This document shows, piece after piece, positions 13,353-20,732 of a stretch of DNA of 30,625 nt. The notes under the pieces were generated by a model. It saw only the letters and a list, made by a program, of their open reading frames with translations, did not search any database and was not told the origin of the DNA. Location of the stretch: IMG/VR virus record IMGVR_UViG_3300024515_000265, positions 1 through 30,625 of that record. One strand, given 5' to 3'. The first letter of the stretch is position 1. Each line of letters starts with the position of its first letter. This DNA comes from a virus. The translations under genes and the position numbers were made by a program.

Positions 13353-15675
13353 CCGATTCTACCTTAGCTTCTTCAGCGGCCCGTTGTGCTCTGAGTGCTT
13401 TCTTTTCTTCTTTAGTTAATGGTTTAGGAATTTCTGCAACTGTAAAGTCTAGTTTATCATCAACAATATCTACAGTTACTCGACCACCATTAACTAGATC
13501 GCCAAACAGCACACGACGACTTAAAGGACTTTTAACTTCGTTATCGATAATACGAGCCAACGGGCGAGCACCCATTTTCTTATCATAACCTTTATCTGCT
13601 AACCAACGAGTAGCTTTAGCTGTAAGAACAATTTCAATTCCTTTATCTTTAAGTTGACCGTTGAGATCGCCAATAAATTTCTTGACAATTTGTTCAACAA
13701 CTTTTTCGCTAAGTTTATTGAATTTAATTACAGCGTCAAGACGATTGCGGAATTCAGGAGCAAAGAATTTTTTAATTGCTTTATCATCTTCGCCGTCGCG
13801 TTCTAGTTCGCCGAATCCAATGGTATTACGTTCGTTATCGGCAGCACCTAGGTTAGATGTCATAATAAGAATTGTATTTCGACCATCTGCTTGTTTACCA
13901 TTTGATCCTGTAACAAACCCGTTATCCATAAAAGCAAGAAGAATGTTAGAAACATCTGGATGTGCTTTTTCGATTTCGTCTAACAATAAAATAGAATTAG
14001 GTTGTTCTTGCAGTTTAGTAATTAACTGACCTGCGTTATCTTCGTAACCAACATACCCTGGAGGAGCACCAATTAACCGTGCAACACTATGCTTCTCTTG
14101 ATATTCGCCCATATCGAAACGAATAAGTTGCATACCCATCTTGTCTGCAAGTTGTTTAGCAGTTTCTGTTTTACCGCAACCTGTTGGGCCTAAGAATAAG
14201 AATGAACCAATTGGTTTGTTAGGTGCTTTCATACCTGCTTGTGCAACCATAACTTTGTCAAGCAATGTGTCAACAGCTTTATCCTGACCGTAAACAACGG
14301 ATTTCATTTGTGCATCTAATCCTGAAAGATTTTTGCTTTCTTTTTGTGCTACAGTCTCTAAAGGCATATTGATCATCTTGCTAAGTTCGTATGTAACTTG
14401 TTCGATGTCAACAATTTGATCAATGCCGTCCATTGCTTCGTCGTCTTTAAGTTTGTAACGAGCCGCAGCACAGTCAATGATATCAATGGCCTTATCTGGA
14501 AGTTTCTTATCCGCCATATACTTGACAGATAATTTAACTGCTTGGTCAATAGCCGCATCACTAATTTTAACATTGTGATGTTGTTCATAATACTTTTTAA
14601 GACCTTTAAGAATCTTAATAGTGATTTCTGGAGTAGGTTCTTCAATACTTACACGCTGGAATCGACGCATTAGAGCACGATCGCTTTCGAAGTATTTTCG
14701 ATATTCTTCCCAGGTAGTAGATGCAATAAGTTTGATAATACCTTTGGTAAGAATAGGCTTAAGCATATTGGCCATATCGTTAGAACTTTGACTTGCAGCA
14801 CCTGCACCGTTCATCATATGCGCTTCGTCGATAAAAAGAATAATTTTACCTTTCTTTTCAAGTGCTGATAAAACTGCTTTTAATCGCTCTTCAAAATCAC
14901 CACGATATTTACTGCCAGCAAGCAATGAACTAATATCAAGTGTATAAACTTGATGATCCTGAATGAATTTAGGGACTTTCTTTTCAAAGATCTTACGTGC
15001 AAGTCCTTCTGCAATAGCAGTCTTACCTACACCTGGATCACCTACCATAAGAACGTTACTCTTATTACGTCGAGCTAGAACTAGTTGAATTTTTTCAATT
15101 TCATCATCACGACCAATAACAGGGTCAATCTTACGCTGCTTTGCTTTGAAGCTTAAATTTGTACAGAATTGATTTAAAATTCTATCTGCTTGATTTGTAT
15201 TAACAACTTTATTTTCGCTCAATTCGACCTCTTCTTCCTGTACAAAATTTTCTTGGAAATATTTTACAAATTTTTCTTTAGTTACACCACCTTTTGTTAA
15301 GAAGTAAAAGGCAAAACTATTCTTTTCTGATAACACACTGATGATTACATCGGCCACTTCCATTCGTTGACGGCCGCTAAACAACACCTGTGTAAAACAA
15401 CGATTAAGCACACGTTCCACACTATTAGTTTTCTTTGGCTTAATATTTGGATTTGAAATCTTGATATCGTTAAGATTATTTTTTAGATAATGTTCAAGAT
15501 TAGTTTTAATAAAAGTTGAATCTGCACCAAAACTTTCTATAAGTTTGAATGATTCATCGTCGTTCATAATACCAAAAACAATATGTTCGATGGTAATATA
15601 TTCGTGACCTAAGTCTTTTGCAACTCTAATAGAGTCTTCAAAAATTTCTTGAAGTTGCTTACTTGGTTCGATCAT
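13318..15675 (-). CDS. clpA: ClpA-like AAA+ unfoldase, 785 aa
   Basis: This is a full two-ring Clp/Hsp100 ATPase. An N-domain with two Clp repeats occupies about 1-145. The first AAA+ module has Walker A GDPGVGKT (212-219) and Walker B FIDEAH (281-286); the second has GPTGCGKT (496-503), LLLDE (563-567) and NRLD (644-647). It lacks the long coiled-coil middle domain of ClpB and carries TIGFGE (618-623) in the position of the ClpP-binding IGL/IGF loop, as in ClpA (758 aa in E. coli). It should unfold proteins and feed them to host ClpP. It directly follows the DnaJ-like gene. No ClpP or ClpS gene is present in the window. Confidence 0.92.
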   Translation of the reverse strand: MIEPSKQLQEIFEDSIRVAKDLGHEYITIEHIVFGIMNDDESFKLIESFGADSTFIKTNLEHYLKNNLNDIKISNPNIKPKKTNSVERVLNRCFTQVLFSGRQRMEVADVIISVLSEKNSFAFYFLTKGGVTKEKFVKYFQENFVQEEEVELSENKVVNTNQADRILNQFCTNLSFKAKQRKIDPVIGRDDEIEKIQLVLARRNKSNVLMVGDPGVGKTAIAEGLARKIFEKKVPKFIQDHQVYTLDISSLLAGSKYRGDFEERLKAVLSALEKKGKIILFIDEAHMMNGAGAASQSSNDMANMLKPILTKGIIKLIASTTWEEYRKYFESDRALMRRFQRVSIEEPTPEITIKILKGLKKYYEQHHNVKISDAAIDQAVKLSVKYMADKKLPDKAIDIIDCAAARYKLKDDEAMDGIDQIVDIEQVTYELSKMINMPLETVAQKESKNLSGLDAQMKSVVYGQDKAVDTLLDKVMVAQAGMKAPNKPIGSFLFLGPTGCGKTETAKQLADKMGMQLIRFDMGEYQEKHSVARLIGAPPGYVGYEDNAGQLITKLQEQPNSILLLDEIEKAHPDVSNILLAFMDNGFVTGSNGKQADGRNTILIMTSNLGAADNERNTIGFGELERDGEDDKAIKKFFAPEFRNRLDAVIKFNKLSEKVVEQIVKKFIGDLNGQLKDKGIEIVLTAKATRWLADKGYDKKMGARPLARIIDNEVKSPLSRRVLFGDLVNGGRVTVDIVDDKLDFTVAEIPKPLTKEEKKALRAQRAAEEAKVESDAITEDQTDNS

Positions 15676-15678
15676 TAT

Positions 15679-16530
15679 TTAGATTCCTTCTTTAAGTTGT
15701 TTAATCTGTTCGATTTGATTATTGTTTAAATTCTTAGGTATTAATACTTTAATTTTTAACATCAAATGACCTTTTTGTCTAGTCCTCATATTAGGAAGAC
15801 CTTCTCCTGTTATCCGTAATGTTGTGTCTGGTTGTGTTCCTTGCGGAATGTTAATTGATAATTTTTTTAAATCTAACGTCGTTATCTCAACTGACGTTCC
15901 TAAAATTGCATCCCAAACAGATATTTCTTTTTCTAAAAATAGAGTTGCACCTTCTCGTCTAAAAATAGGATGGTCTGCAACAAATACATTTACTATAAGA
16001 TCTCCGGGTCGAAGAGAAGGAATTGAACTGTCTCCCATACCTTCGTATCTAATTTGTTGACCGTGTTCTATTCCCTGAGGAATCTGAATGTTGATCATTT
16101 TAGGTTTTCCGCCCGGCATTGATAATTCGGCGGTAAAATCTTTACCGTTTAGGACATCTTCTAATGTCACGGTTACGTTTATGTTTAGGGATTTGTTTTT
16201 CCTCATCGGTTGGCGACCAAAACCTCCAAACCCAAAATTACCAAACAAATCATTTATATCACCTGCACCAAAATGGAACTCAAAAGGATTTCCTGGGCCG
16301 TGATGATGGAAACCTCCCATTCCTGGTTGTGCATTAGGATCTCCGCCCATATCGATAATCCGTTTTTTATCAGGATCGCTTAATGTTTCGTAGGCAGTAG
16401 ATATTTCTTTAAATTTATTTTGGTCACCACCGCGATCGGGATGATGCTTCATCGCAAGTTTACGATAAGCCTTTTTAATTTCGTCGTCAGAGGCACCTCT
16501 CTGTAAACCTAGTGTTGAGTAATAATCCAT
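15679..16530 (-). CDS. dnaJ: DnaJ/CbpA-type Hsp40 co-chaperone, 283 aa
   Basis: The start is ATG 16530 (MDYYSTLGLQ), where J-domains normally begin. The J-domain (1-65) has the essential HPD motif in KHHPDRGGD and ends in YETLSDPDKK. A Gly/Phe-rich linker follows (about 72-115). Two beta-sandwich C-terminal domains follow, without the four CxxCxGxG zinc repeats, so it resembles CbpA or eukaryotic type II Hsp40. It would stimulate host DnaK. It is read immediately before ClpA (3-base gap). A sigma-70 promoter lies so close that the transcript may start at the ATG itself. Confidence 0.92.
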   Translation of the reverse strand: MDYYSTLGLQRGASDDEIKKAYRKLAMKHHPDRGGDQNKFKEISTAYETLSDPDKKRIIDMGGDPNAQPGMGGFHHHGPGNPFEFHFGAGDINDLFGNFGFGGFGRQPMRKNKSLNINVTVTLEDVLNGKDFTAELSMPGGKPKMINIQIPQGIEHGQQIRYEGMGDSSIPSLRPGDLIVNVFVADHPIFRREGATLFLEKEISVWDAILGTSVEITTLDLKKLSINIPQGTQPDTTLRITGEGLPNMRTRQKGHLMLKIKVLIPKNLNNNQIEQIKQLKEGI

Positions 16531-16536
16531 AGTAAC

Positions 16537-16565
16537 ATTATACAATAAAAAAAGGACCACGTCAA
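16537..16565 (-). promoter_or_regulatory. Sigma-70 promoter inside a terminator, upstream of dnaJ
   Basis: TTGACG (16565-16560) and TATAAT (16542-16537) on the minus strand have a 17-base spacer. The -35 box lies in the loop of the lysis-operon terminator and the T-tract forms the spacer. Only 6 bases separate TATAAT from the dnaJ ATG, and no ribosome site is visible, which predicts a leaderless message. Confidence 0.75.
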
Positions 16566-16576
16566 GTAGTCCTTTT
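16547..16576 (-). terminator. Intrinsic terminator at the end of the lysis operon
   Basis: On the minus strand an 11-bp stem (16576-16566 with 16560-16550; one G-U pair) with loop TTGAC is followed by a run of seven Ts (16553-16547). It lies 28 bases after the stop of the small secreted protein gene. Confidence 0.85.
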
Positions 16577-16603
16577 ATTTAAGTAAGATTTACTGAGCTC
16601 AAA

Positions 16604-16807
16604 TTATTTTTTATCTGGCTTAGTTCCTTCAACTTTAGTGCCTTCTTTCTTTTCGTGTTTTTTCATAGTTTTGCATTTTTCAACTTCTTTACCTGTTTTG
16701 GCATCTTTAGTTTTAATGCAAACTTTTTCTGCCTTAGCTGGCGCATCTGCTGCTACTGCTGTAAATGAAAATGTTGCTGTAATTATTAGTGCTAAAAGAT
16801 TTTTCAT
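16604..16807 (-). CDS. Small secreted Lys-rich protein, 67 aa
   Basis: The N-terminus is a clear Sec signal peptide (MKNLLALIITATFSFTAVAA, cleavage likely after AVA or VAA), followed by a lysine-rich mature part of about 47 residues with two cysteines (VCIKTKDAKTGKEVEKCK) that may form a disulfide in the periplasm. It ends in a Lys/Glu/Thr tail. Short secreted proteins with this style occur in betaproteobacteria, which could hint at the host, but this is weak. It is last in the lysis operon, has an AAAGGAG site and precedes the terminator. A role in lysis or superinfection exclusion is possible and unproven. Confidence 0.75.
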   Translation of the reverse strand: MKNLLALIITATFSFTAVAADAPAKAEKVCIKTKDAKTGKEVEKCKTMKKHEKKEGTKVEGTKPDKK

Positions 16808-16819
16808 ATCTTTCTCCTT

Positions 16820-17356
16820 TTAAATTTCTGGTTGATCAGGTTGAACCGGCATTGGTTTACCTGAACTGCTGGTCATTACTTGAGCCTTTGGCGCTCCAAA
16901 TCCTGTACTGCTACCAAAGCCGCCTGCTGGTGCTGCTGGAGGTACGCTTCCAAAGCCGCTTGAGCTAAAGCCTCCTGTGGTGCTTGCTGCTCCGAAACCT
17001 GACGAAGCTGGTGCCTGGAAACTGCTCGGTCCTGCTGGAGGAGGGCTAAATGTTGTTGGTTGTTGTATTCCGCCATTGTTTGCTCCATTTAATTTTTCTT
17101 GTGTACGACCAAATGCCGCAATACCTAATACCGCACCCATCGCGATATGGAATAAACCAGCACCTTGTAGTGTTAGTGGATTCCATTGTGTAATAGGACT
17201 ATGTGTTAGAGTTTGTAACAAACTCCATAAGATTGGAAATACTACCATGTCCATCATACAGACAACCATATACATCCAACCCATCATTGGACGCCACTTA
17301 GCATTCATCCAATCTTCTTTTTTCTTTTCGCTTTCGCTCTTTACTTCTTCTGTCAT
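16820..17356 (-). CDS. Holin candidate (3-TM type) with FG-repeat tail, 178 aa
   Basis: After a charged N-terminus come MNAKWRPMMGWMYMVVCMMD and a hydrophobic segment to about residue 50, an amphipathic stretch (ITQWNPLTLQGAG) and a second membrane segment (about 65-82) ending in FGRTQEKL. This pattern matches the '3TM holin' family known from gene transfer agents and related phages (PF11351 as I recall it). A holin permeabilises the inner membrane for endolysin release. The tail (about 100-178) is Gly/Ser/Ala/Pro-rich with repeated GFG units, unusual for a holin. It lies between the DUF4337-like gene and the secreted protein in the lysis operon, with an AGGAG site. Confidence 0.65.
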   Translation of the reverse strand: MTEEVKSESEKKKEDWMNAKWRPMMGWMYMVVCMMDMVVFPILWSLLQTLTHSPITQWNPLTLQGAGLFHIAMGAVLGIAAFGRTQEKLNGANNGGIQQPTTFSPPPAGPSSFQAPASSGFGAASTTGGFSSSGFGSVPPAAPAGGFGSSTGFGAPKAQVMTSSSGKPMPVQPDQPEI

Positions 17357-17374
17357 GTGTCGCTCCTATTCAAT

Positions 17375-17935
17375 TTAAAACCAAAGGAATAATCCGTTGG
17401 CTGATAACAATATACCCACTCCTGCTACTGCAAAACTACTCCAAAACATTGGCATACTAACAGCAAGAATACTTGCTGATAAAACAACAATGGCTAATTG
17501 ATATGCAGTTGATGCATAACCAATCCACGGACTTGATTTTTTGGCGTGTTCGCGATCAGCTTCCATCTTACGAGCATTAACAGCAATTTCTTTCTTGTCG
17601 CTGTCCATACGTTCTGCTTCTGCCTTAAACTCTGCCTTTAGTTTAGGATCGCTGGTGGTCTTGCTGGCAATCTCATAACTAACTAAACGATTATTCTTGG
17701 CCTGATATTGTGCCCAAGCATTGTTAGCACCTAGGGTATTGTTAAGAACTGTAGAACTTAACTTGCCACCATACCAACTGTTAACTGCTAAGAATAAGGC
17801 AAATACGGAAATAACCATACCTGCTTTGTCTTTAATCTTTGCTTCTCTTTCGCTTCGAGAACCCGCCGCTGGCTTCGGCGCATCTTCCTTAGGTTCTTTA
17901 TTAATCAATTTTAAAATTGAATCATGCAATGCCAT
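17375..17935 (-). CDS. DUF4337-like membrane protein, 186 aa
   Basis: There is a cytoplasmic Lys/Arg-rich N-terminus, a membrane segment at about 39-55 (MVISVFALFLAVNSWYG), and a long charged helix to about 130 with NNAWAQYQAKNNRLVSYEIA. Two closely spaced hydrophobic segments follow (about 143-184). The WAxYQAK pattern between the first membrane segment and a helical domain is typical of DUF4337, a family of unknown function found in bacteria and phages. It lies in the lysis operon after the o-spanin, with an AGGAG site, so a role in membrane disruption or lysis timing is plausible. Confidence 0.7.
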   Translation of the reverse strand: MALHDSILKLINKEPKEDAPKPAAGSRSEREAKIKDKAGMVISVFALFLAVNSWYGGKLSSTVLNNTLGANNAWAQYQAKNNRLVSYEIASKTTSDPKLKAEFKAEAERMDSDKKEIAVNARKMEADREHAKKSSPWIGYASTAYQLAIVVLSASILAVSMPMFWSSFAVAGVGILLSANGLFLWF

Positions 17936-17963
17936 TTATACGCTCCTTGTAAATGTGCTATGT

Positions 17964-18224
17964 TTATTTAACACTTTCTCTGATTTTCTTCTGTCCGTTA
18001 TACCATTCAACCCAGTCATCTACTTTTGCTTTACAATCGTAATATTCTTTATAATTATCTGCAACAGTTTCAACAATTGAACTTAATTTGTCGTTTTTAG
18101 GATCTACAGTTTTTAGATCTGGACAAGCAACTAACAAATCTTTAGGAACTTCCGGAAACGGCGGAATAGTCGTTAAACAACCTGTTAACAATACAGCAGG
18201 AATTAATAGTGCTAATCTTGTCAT
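17964..18224 (-). CDS. o-spanin-type outer-membrane lipoprotein, 86 aa
   Basis: The N-terminus is a lipoprotein signal with lipobox LTGC (MTRLALLIPAVLLTGC, lipidated Cys16), followed by a proline-containing linker (TTIPPFPEVP) and a short helical domain with two more cysteines (ACPDLKTVD and YYDCKAK). This is the arrangement of outer-membrane spanin subunits (Rz1 type), which bind the inner-membrane spanin across the periplasm to disrupt the outer membrane. It overlaps the end of the i-spanin gene by 4 bases. The mature part is longer than lambda Rz1. The pairing is inferred from architecture and position. Confidence 0.78.
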   Translation of the reverse strand: MTRLALLIPAVLLTGCLTTIPPFPEVPKDLLVACPDLKTVDPKNDKLSSIVETVADNYKEYYDCKAKVDDWVEWYNGQKKIRESVK

Positions 18225-18685
18225 TTCTTAGCCTCTGGATTAGTTGCTGCTTTGTTAATTATTTCATTAACCTTAGGGTCTAATTTACAATCTGCATTAA
18301 TCTGACGTTCTACTTCTTTAATTTCAGTTTTAACAGTATTGTAATATTCTACACGAACTTTTTGTTTTTTCTTGCGTTCTTCTTCGAGTTTTTTGTTAAG
18401 ATTATTAGACTGGTCTTCCATTAGAGCAACCTTGTCTTCTAATTCTTTAACTTTTGCTCTCCAAGATGCTTCGGTATCGTAGCCGCCCTTGAAGTAAACA
18501 CCGCTAACTAAAAGGGCAACACTTATGATCTGAATCAATAAATGATAAGGAGCCAACGCTGGAAACCAGCGAACGATCCGGTGTAGCAAAAAGAAACTTA
18601 ATACTGTACCTATGATACCTGCCAACAATACTAAATGTATAGCATACATTAATACTGAATCAGGTATCCACGCAAGCAACCACAT
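18221..18685 (-). CDS. i-spanin candidate with multiple membrane segments, 154 aa
   Basis: The N-terminal half has two to three hydrophobic segments (about 10-35 and 46-65), and the C-terminal half is a long coiled coil (WRAKVKELEDKVALMEDQSN, continuing to about 130) ending in a Cys-containing segment (INADCKLDPKV). A membrane anchor followed by a periplasmic coiled coil is the inner-membrane spanin (Rz-like) plan, and it immediately precedes a lipoprotein o-spanin. Classical Rz proteins have only one membrane segment, so this one is atypical; it could combine holin-like and spanin parts. Starts 2 bases after the endolysin stop. Confidence 0.7.
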   Translation of the reverse strand: MWLLAWIPDSVLMYAIHLVLLAGIIGTVLSFFLLHRIVRWFPALAPYHLLIQIISVALLVSGVYFKGGYDTEASWRAKVKELEDKVALMEDQSNNLNKKLEEERKKKQKVRVEYYNTVKTEIKEVERQINADCKLDPKVNEIINKAATNPEAKK

Positions 18686-18686
18686 A

Positions 18687-19322
18687 TTAGGCTCCTAATA
18701 CGTGTAGTGCGTGGTTATAATGTTTAATACGATCTTCTAAACCAATAGTACCACCGTTGATACGCTTGGTTAATGTTAGAATGTCACCTTTGTCTGCCCA
18801 TTGATTTAGGTTGTTTGTTTCCCAGAACCAGCAAGCTGATTGCACAGCACCTTCGAATGTCTGTAGATATTCACTGGCTTCTTCAACAGGAATATCTAAC
18901 GACGCAGCAAACCAAGTATAGTTTTCTTTACCAGTTAACTGAATAAGGCCGCGACCACAATAACGGAAACCATCGCCGCTATGCTCATCACCGTTGCCCA
19001 TACGATTTGCATAGATTCTATTAGCAATAGCTTCTTGCTTGTTGGGCAATGAAGCATATTGATTAGCAATGTCGTCATTCGGAAAATATTTAGGGAAAAT
19101 CTTACGTAGACTCGGAGCACGATAATTTAAGTTTTCTTTTAAAACTTTGAAACCGCCTGATTCGTGAGCGCATTGTGCTACAAAAGCTGCTACACGCTGC
19201 GGAGTATTAATTTCGTAATCTGGAAGAATCTCGCATAGTGCATTATACCAATGATCTAGGTATTGATTACCGGGAATCATTTGTCCTAACTGTTCTTTTG
19301 TAAAATCAAACGTAAAACTCAT
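18687..19322 (-). CDS. GH19-family endolysin, 211 aa
   Basis: The protein is a compact chitinase-class-I/GH19 lysozyme-like enzyme: AAFVAQCAHESGGF (45-58) with catalytic-type Glu54, RIYANRMGNGDEHSGDG (102-118) and YCGRGLIQLTGKENY (121-135), ending with GGTIGLEDRI, all standard for phage endolysins of this family. It cleaves peptidoglycan after holin release. It has no signal peptide and no binding module. It is the first gene of the lysis operon (endolysin, i-spanin, o-spanin, DUF4337-like protein, holin candidate), with an AGGAT ribosome site. This is the second GH19 enzyme in the window, and the two are clearly different proteins. Confidence 0.9.
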   Translation of the reverse strand: MSFTFDFTKEQLGQMIPGNQYLDHWYNALCEILPDYEINTPQRVAAFVAQCAHESGGFKVLKENLNYRAPSLRKIFPKYFPNDDIANQYASLPNKQEAIANRIYANRMGNGDEHSGDGFRYCGRGLIQLTGKENYTWFAASLDIPVEEASEYLQTFEGAVQSACWFWETNNLNQWADKGDILTLTKRINGGTIGLEDRIKHYNHALHVLGA

Positions 19323-19324
19323 TA

Positions 19325-20080
19325 TTATATCCTTTTCAATAACATAGAACGACTGCCGTTGTTAAAAACAAAATTTTCTCCAACTTTATTAATGTTGTAG
19401 TCGCCTAATACTTTAGTTAGCCAAAACATCTCGCTAGTTGCTGCTTCGTCAACTGAATACCCGTCTTCAATGCCTTCTAAGATAGATTCGGTTGTACTGT
19501 CTTTAACAATCTGTAGTGTAATTTTATTATTGTAAGGTTTGTGAATAGTGATAACATCTCCATCTAATGTTAAATCGTCCATTAATGTTTTTGTAAAGAA
19601 CTGTTTAACATTTTCTGTTTGCATCTTATGCATAAACCCTTTATAATCATTAGGAGTATCTGGGATACGTTTTAATGAATCGCCTGATACTTCGTGTACT
19701 TGATTATCTTTATAATATTTAAATTTAAAATTATCAATACCTGTTAGTCGTTGAACACCATAGGTTAAGTCCTTAATCTGTTCTGCTAGCTTTGGAGTAC
19801 GACTAATTTCTACAAAGACTGAATACTCGCCACTATTGTCTTCACCAGAACTAACATCCGCGTCTAAAACAAATGAATATCCTTTTTCAATGAACTCCAT
19901 TAAGTCTTTTGCTGGACTTCTATCTTTTACTTTGAAACTAACAACACAGACGTCCTGATCTTCTCCCATTTTTGATTTGAAGCTGTCTACTTCAAATGTG
20001 GGATGGATCATTTCTTGTAAATCTAAAGGACGAAGACCTTCATTAAGCTGCTGGTTGTTCTGCTGCTGGTTGTTCTGCAT
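19325..20080 (-). CDS. Conserved T4-like phage protein, 251 aa, unknown function
   Basis: The ATG at 20080 was chosen because it has an AGGAA site and starts with MQNNQQQNNQQLNEGLRPLD; a longer frame to 20155 lacks this. The first 16 residues are a Gln/Asn repeat encoded by the same bases as the AEQPAA repeat of the upstream gene in another frame (38-base overlap). The rest is a soluble alpha/beta protein with FIEKGYSFVLDADVSSGE and YSVFVEISRTPKLAEQIKDL segments. I recognise no enzyme motif. With the upstream gene it follows a late promoter, so a structural or assembly role is likely. Confidence 0.72.
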   Translation of the reverse strand: MQNNQQQNNQQLNEGLRPLDLQEMIHPTFEVDSFKSKMGEDQDVCVVSFKVKDRSPAKDLMEFIEKGYSFVLDADVSSGEDNSGEYSVFVEISRTPKLAEQIKDLTYGVQRLTGIDNFKFKYYKDNQVHEVSGDSLKRIPDTPNDYKGFMHKMQTENVKQFFTKTLMDDLTLDGDVITIHKPYNNKITLQIVKDSTTESILEGIEDGYSVDEAATSEMFWLTKVLGDYNINKVGENFVFNNGSRSMLLKRI

Positions 20081-20588
20081 TTGCCATTTCCTGTGCTTGT
20101 TGTTCTGCTGGATCGATATGAGCATTAACGCCAGATGCGCTAACAATGTCTTCAATCTTATTCTTATCTAATTCTGTATAACCTCTATTAATATCAGACA
20201 TTAATTTCTTAGGCATTTTAATTTTAATCATCCATACTGGATGACGATCTAGTTTACCTTTTCTTGTTCCTGGTCTAATATCATCGGGGTCTTTAATTTT
20301 TCTAACAGAAGATATTTCTGTTTCTGCAACCTGAACCTTGCAACCGTATTCTAACAAACGTTTTGCACCTTCGGGTTCCGGCATTTCATCTTTAGGCCAC
20401 ATAAAGGTACATTCTACAAAATAGCGACTTTCGTGAGGTCCGGATACTAATTCACCGTCGAGCCAGTTGTCAAAAACATATACATCTAGTTCGTCAATTA
20501 CTCTCTCAAAATCTTTGAGTAGATTTAAACTATTGTTAGAACCGTAGATCTGTTCTATATTATTAATAATATCTTTAATATCGGCCAT
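20043..20588 (-). CDS. Conserved T4-like phage protein, 181 aa, unknown function
   Basis: Function unknown. Soluble protein with an N-terminal helix (MADIKDIINNIEQIYGSNNS), a central beta-rich part (HESRYFVECTFMWPKDEMPE) and a Lys/Arg-containing region (RKGKLDRHPVWMIKIKMPKK), ending in a tandem AEQPAA repeat. A late promoter ends 15 bases upstream and an AGGAG site is placed well before ATG 20588, so it is a late gene, first of the transcript running toward the lysis genes. It is probably a virion or assembly protein together with the next gene. Confidence 0.72.
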   Translation of the reverse strand: MADIKDIINNIEQIYGSNNSLNLLKDFERVIDELDVYVFDNWLDGELVSGPHESRYFVECTFMWPKDEMPEPEGAKRLLEYGCKVQVAETEISSVRKIKDPDDIRPGTRKGKLDRHPVWMIKIKMPKKLMSDINRGYTELDKNKIEDIVSASGVNAHIDPAEQQAQEMANAEQPAAEQPAA

Positions 20589-20603
20589 GATTTCTCCTAC
20601 TTG

Positions 20604-20611
20604 TATTTATC
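20604..20611 (-). promoter_or_regulatory. T4-type late promoter (GATAAATA)
   Basis: CGATAAATACAAG on the minus strand in the divergent gap before phoH; it ends 15 bases before ATG 20588, with AGGAG between. Directs the late transcript that includes the two conserved genes and probably the lysis genes. Confidence 0.75.
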
Positions 20612-20673
20612 GAGATAATTTAATCATTACATATAACTTTTTCACGAAAATGTTAAATAAAAATGTGTTCGGT

Positions 20674-20702
20674 CACGGACACTACGGTTTTTAGGGTCCG
20701 TG
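20674..20702 (+). other. Hairpin in the phoH leader
   Basis: In the 144-base divergent gap, CACGGAC (20674-20680) and GTCCGTG (20696-20702) form a perfect 7-bp stem around a 15-base loop containing TTTTT. It lies 30 bases before the phoH ATG and 12 bases before its strong GAGGAGG ribosome site. No T-tract follows, so it is not a terminator. It may be an mRNA leader element. No known riboswitch was matched. Confidence 0.45.
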
Positions 20703-20732
20703 CCTAGCACTTAGAGGAGGGCTAACCTTAAT

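Noticed and set aside
16977-17378. 133-aa plus-strand reading frame
   Set aside because: Antisense to the holin candidate with its Gly/Ser-rich tail; no ribosome site and the minus-strand gene is well supported by operon context.
20640-20732. preQ1 or other known riboswitch before phoH
   Set aside because: The hairpin was compared from memory with preQ1, glutamine and phage photosynthesis-linked RNA motifs; conserved bases are not present and phoH is not a queuosine gene.
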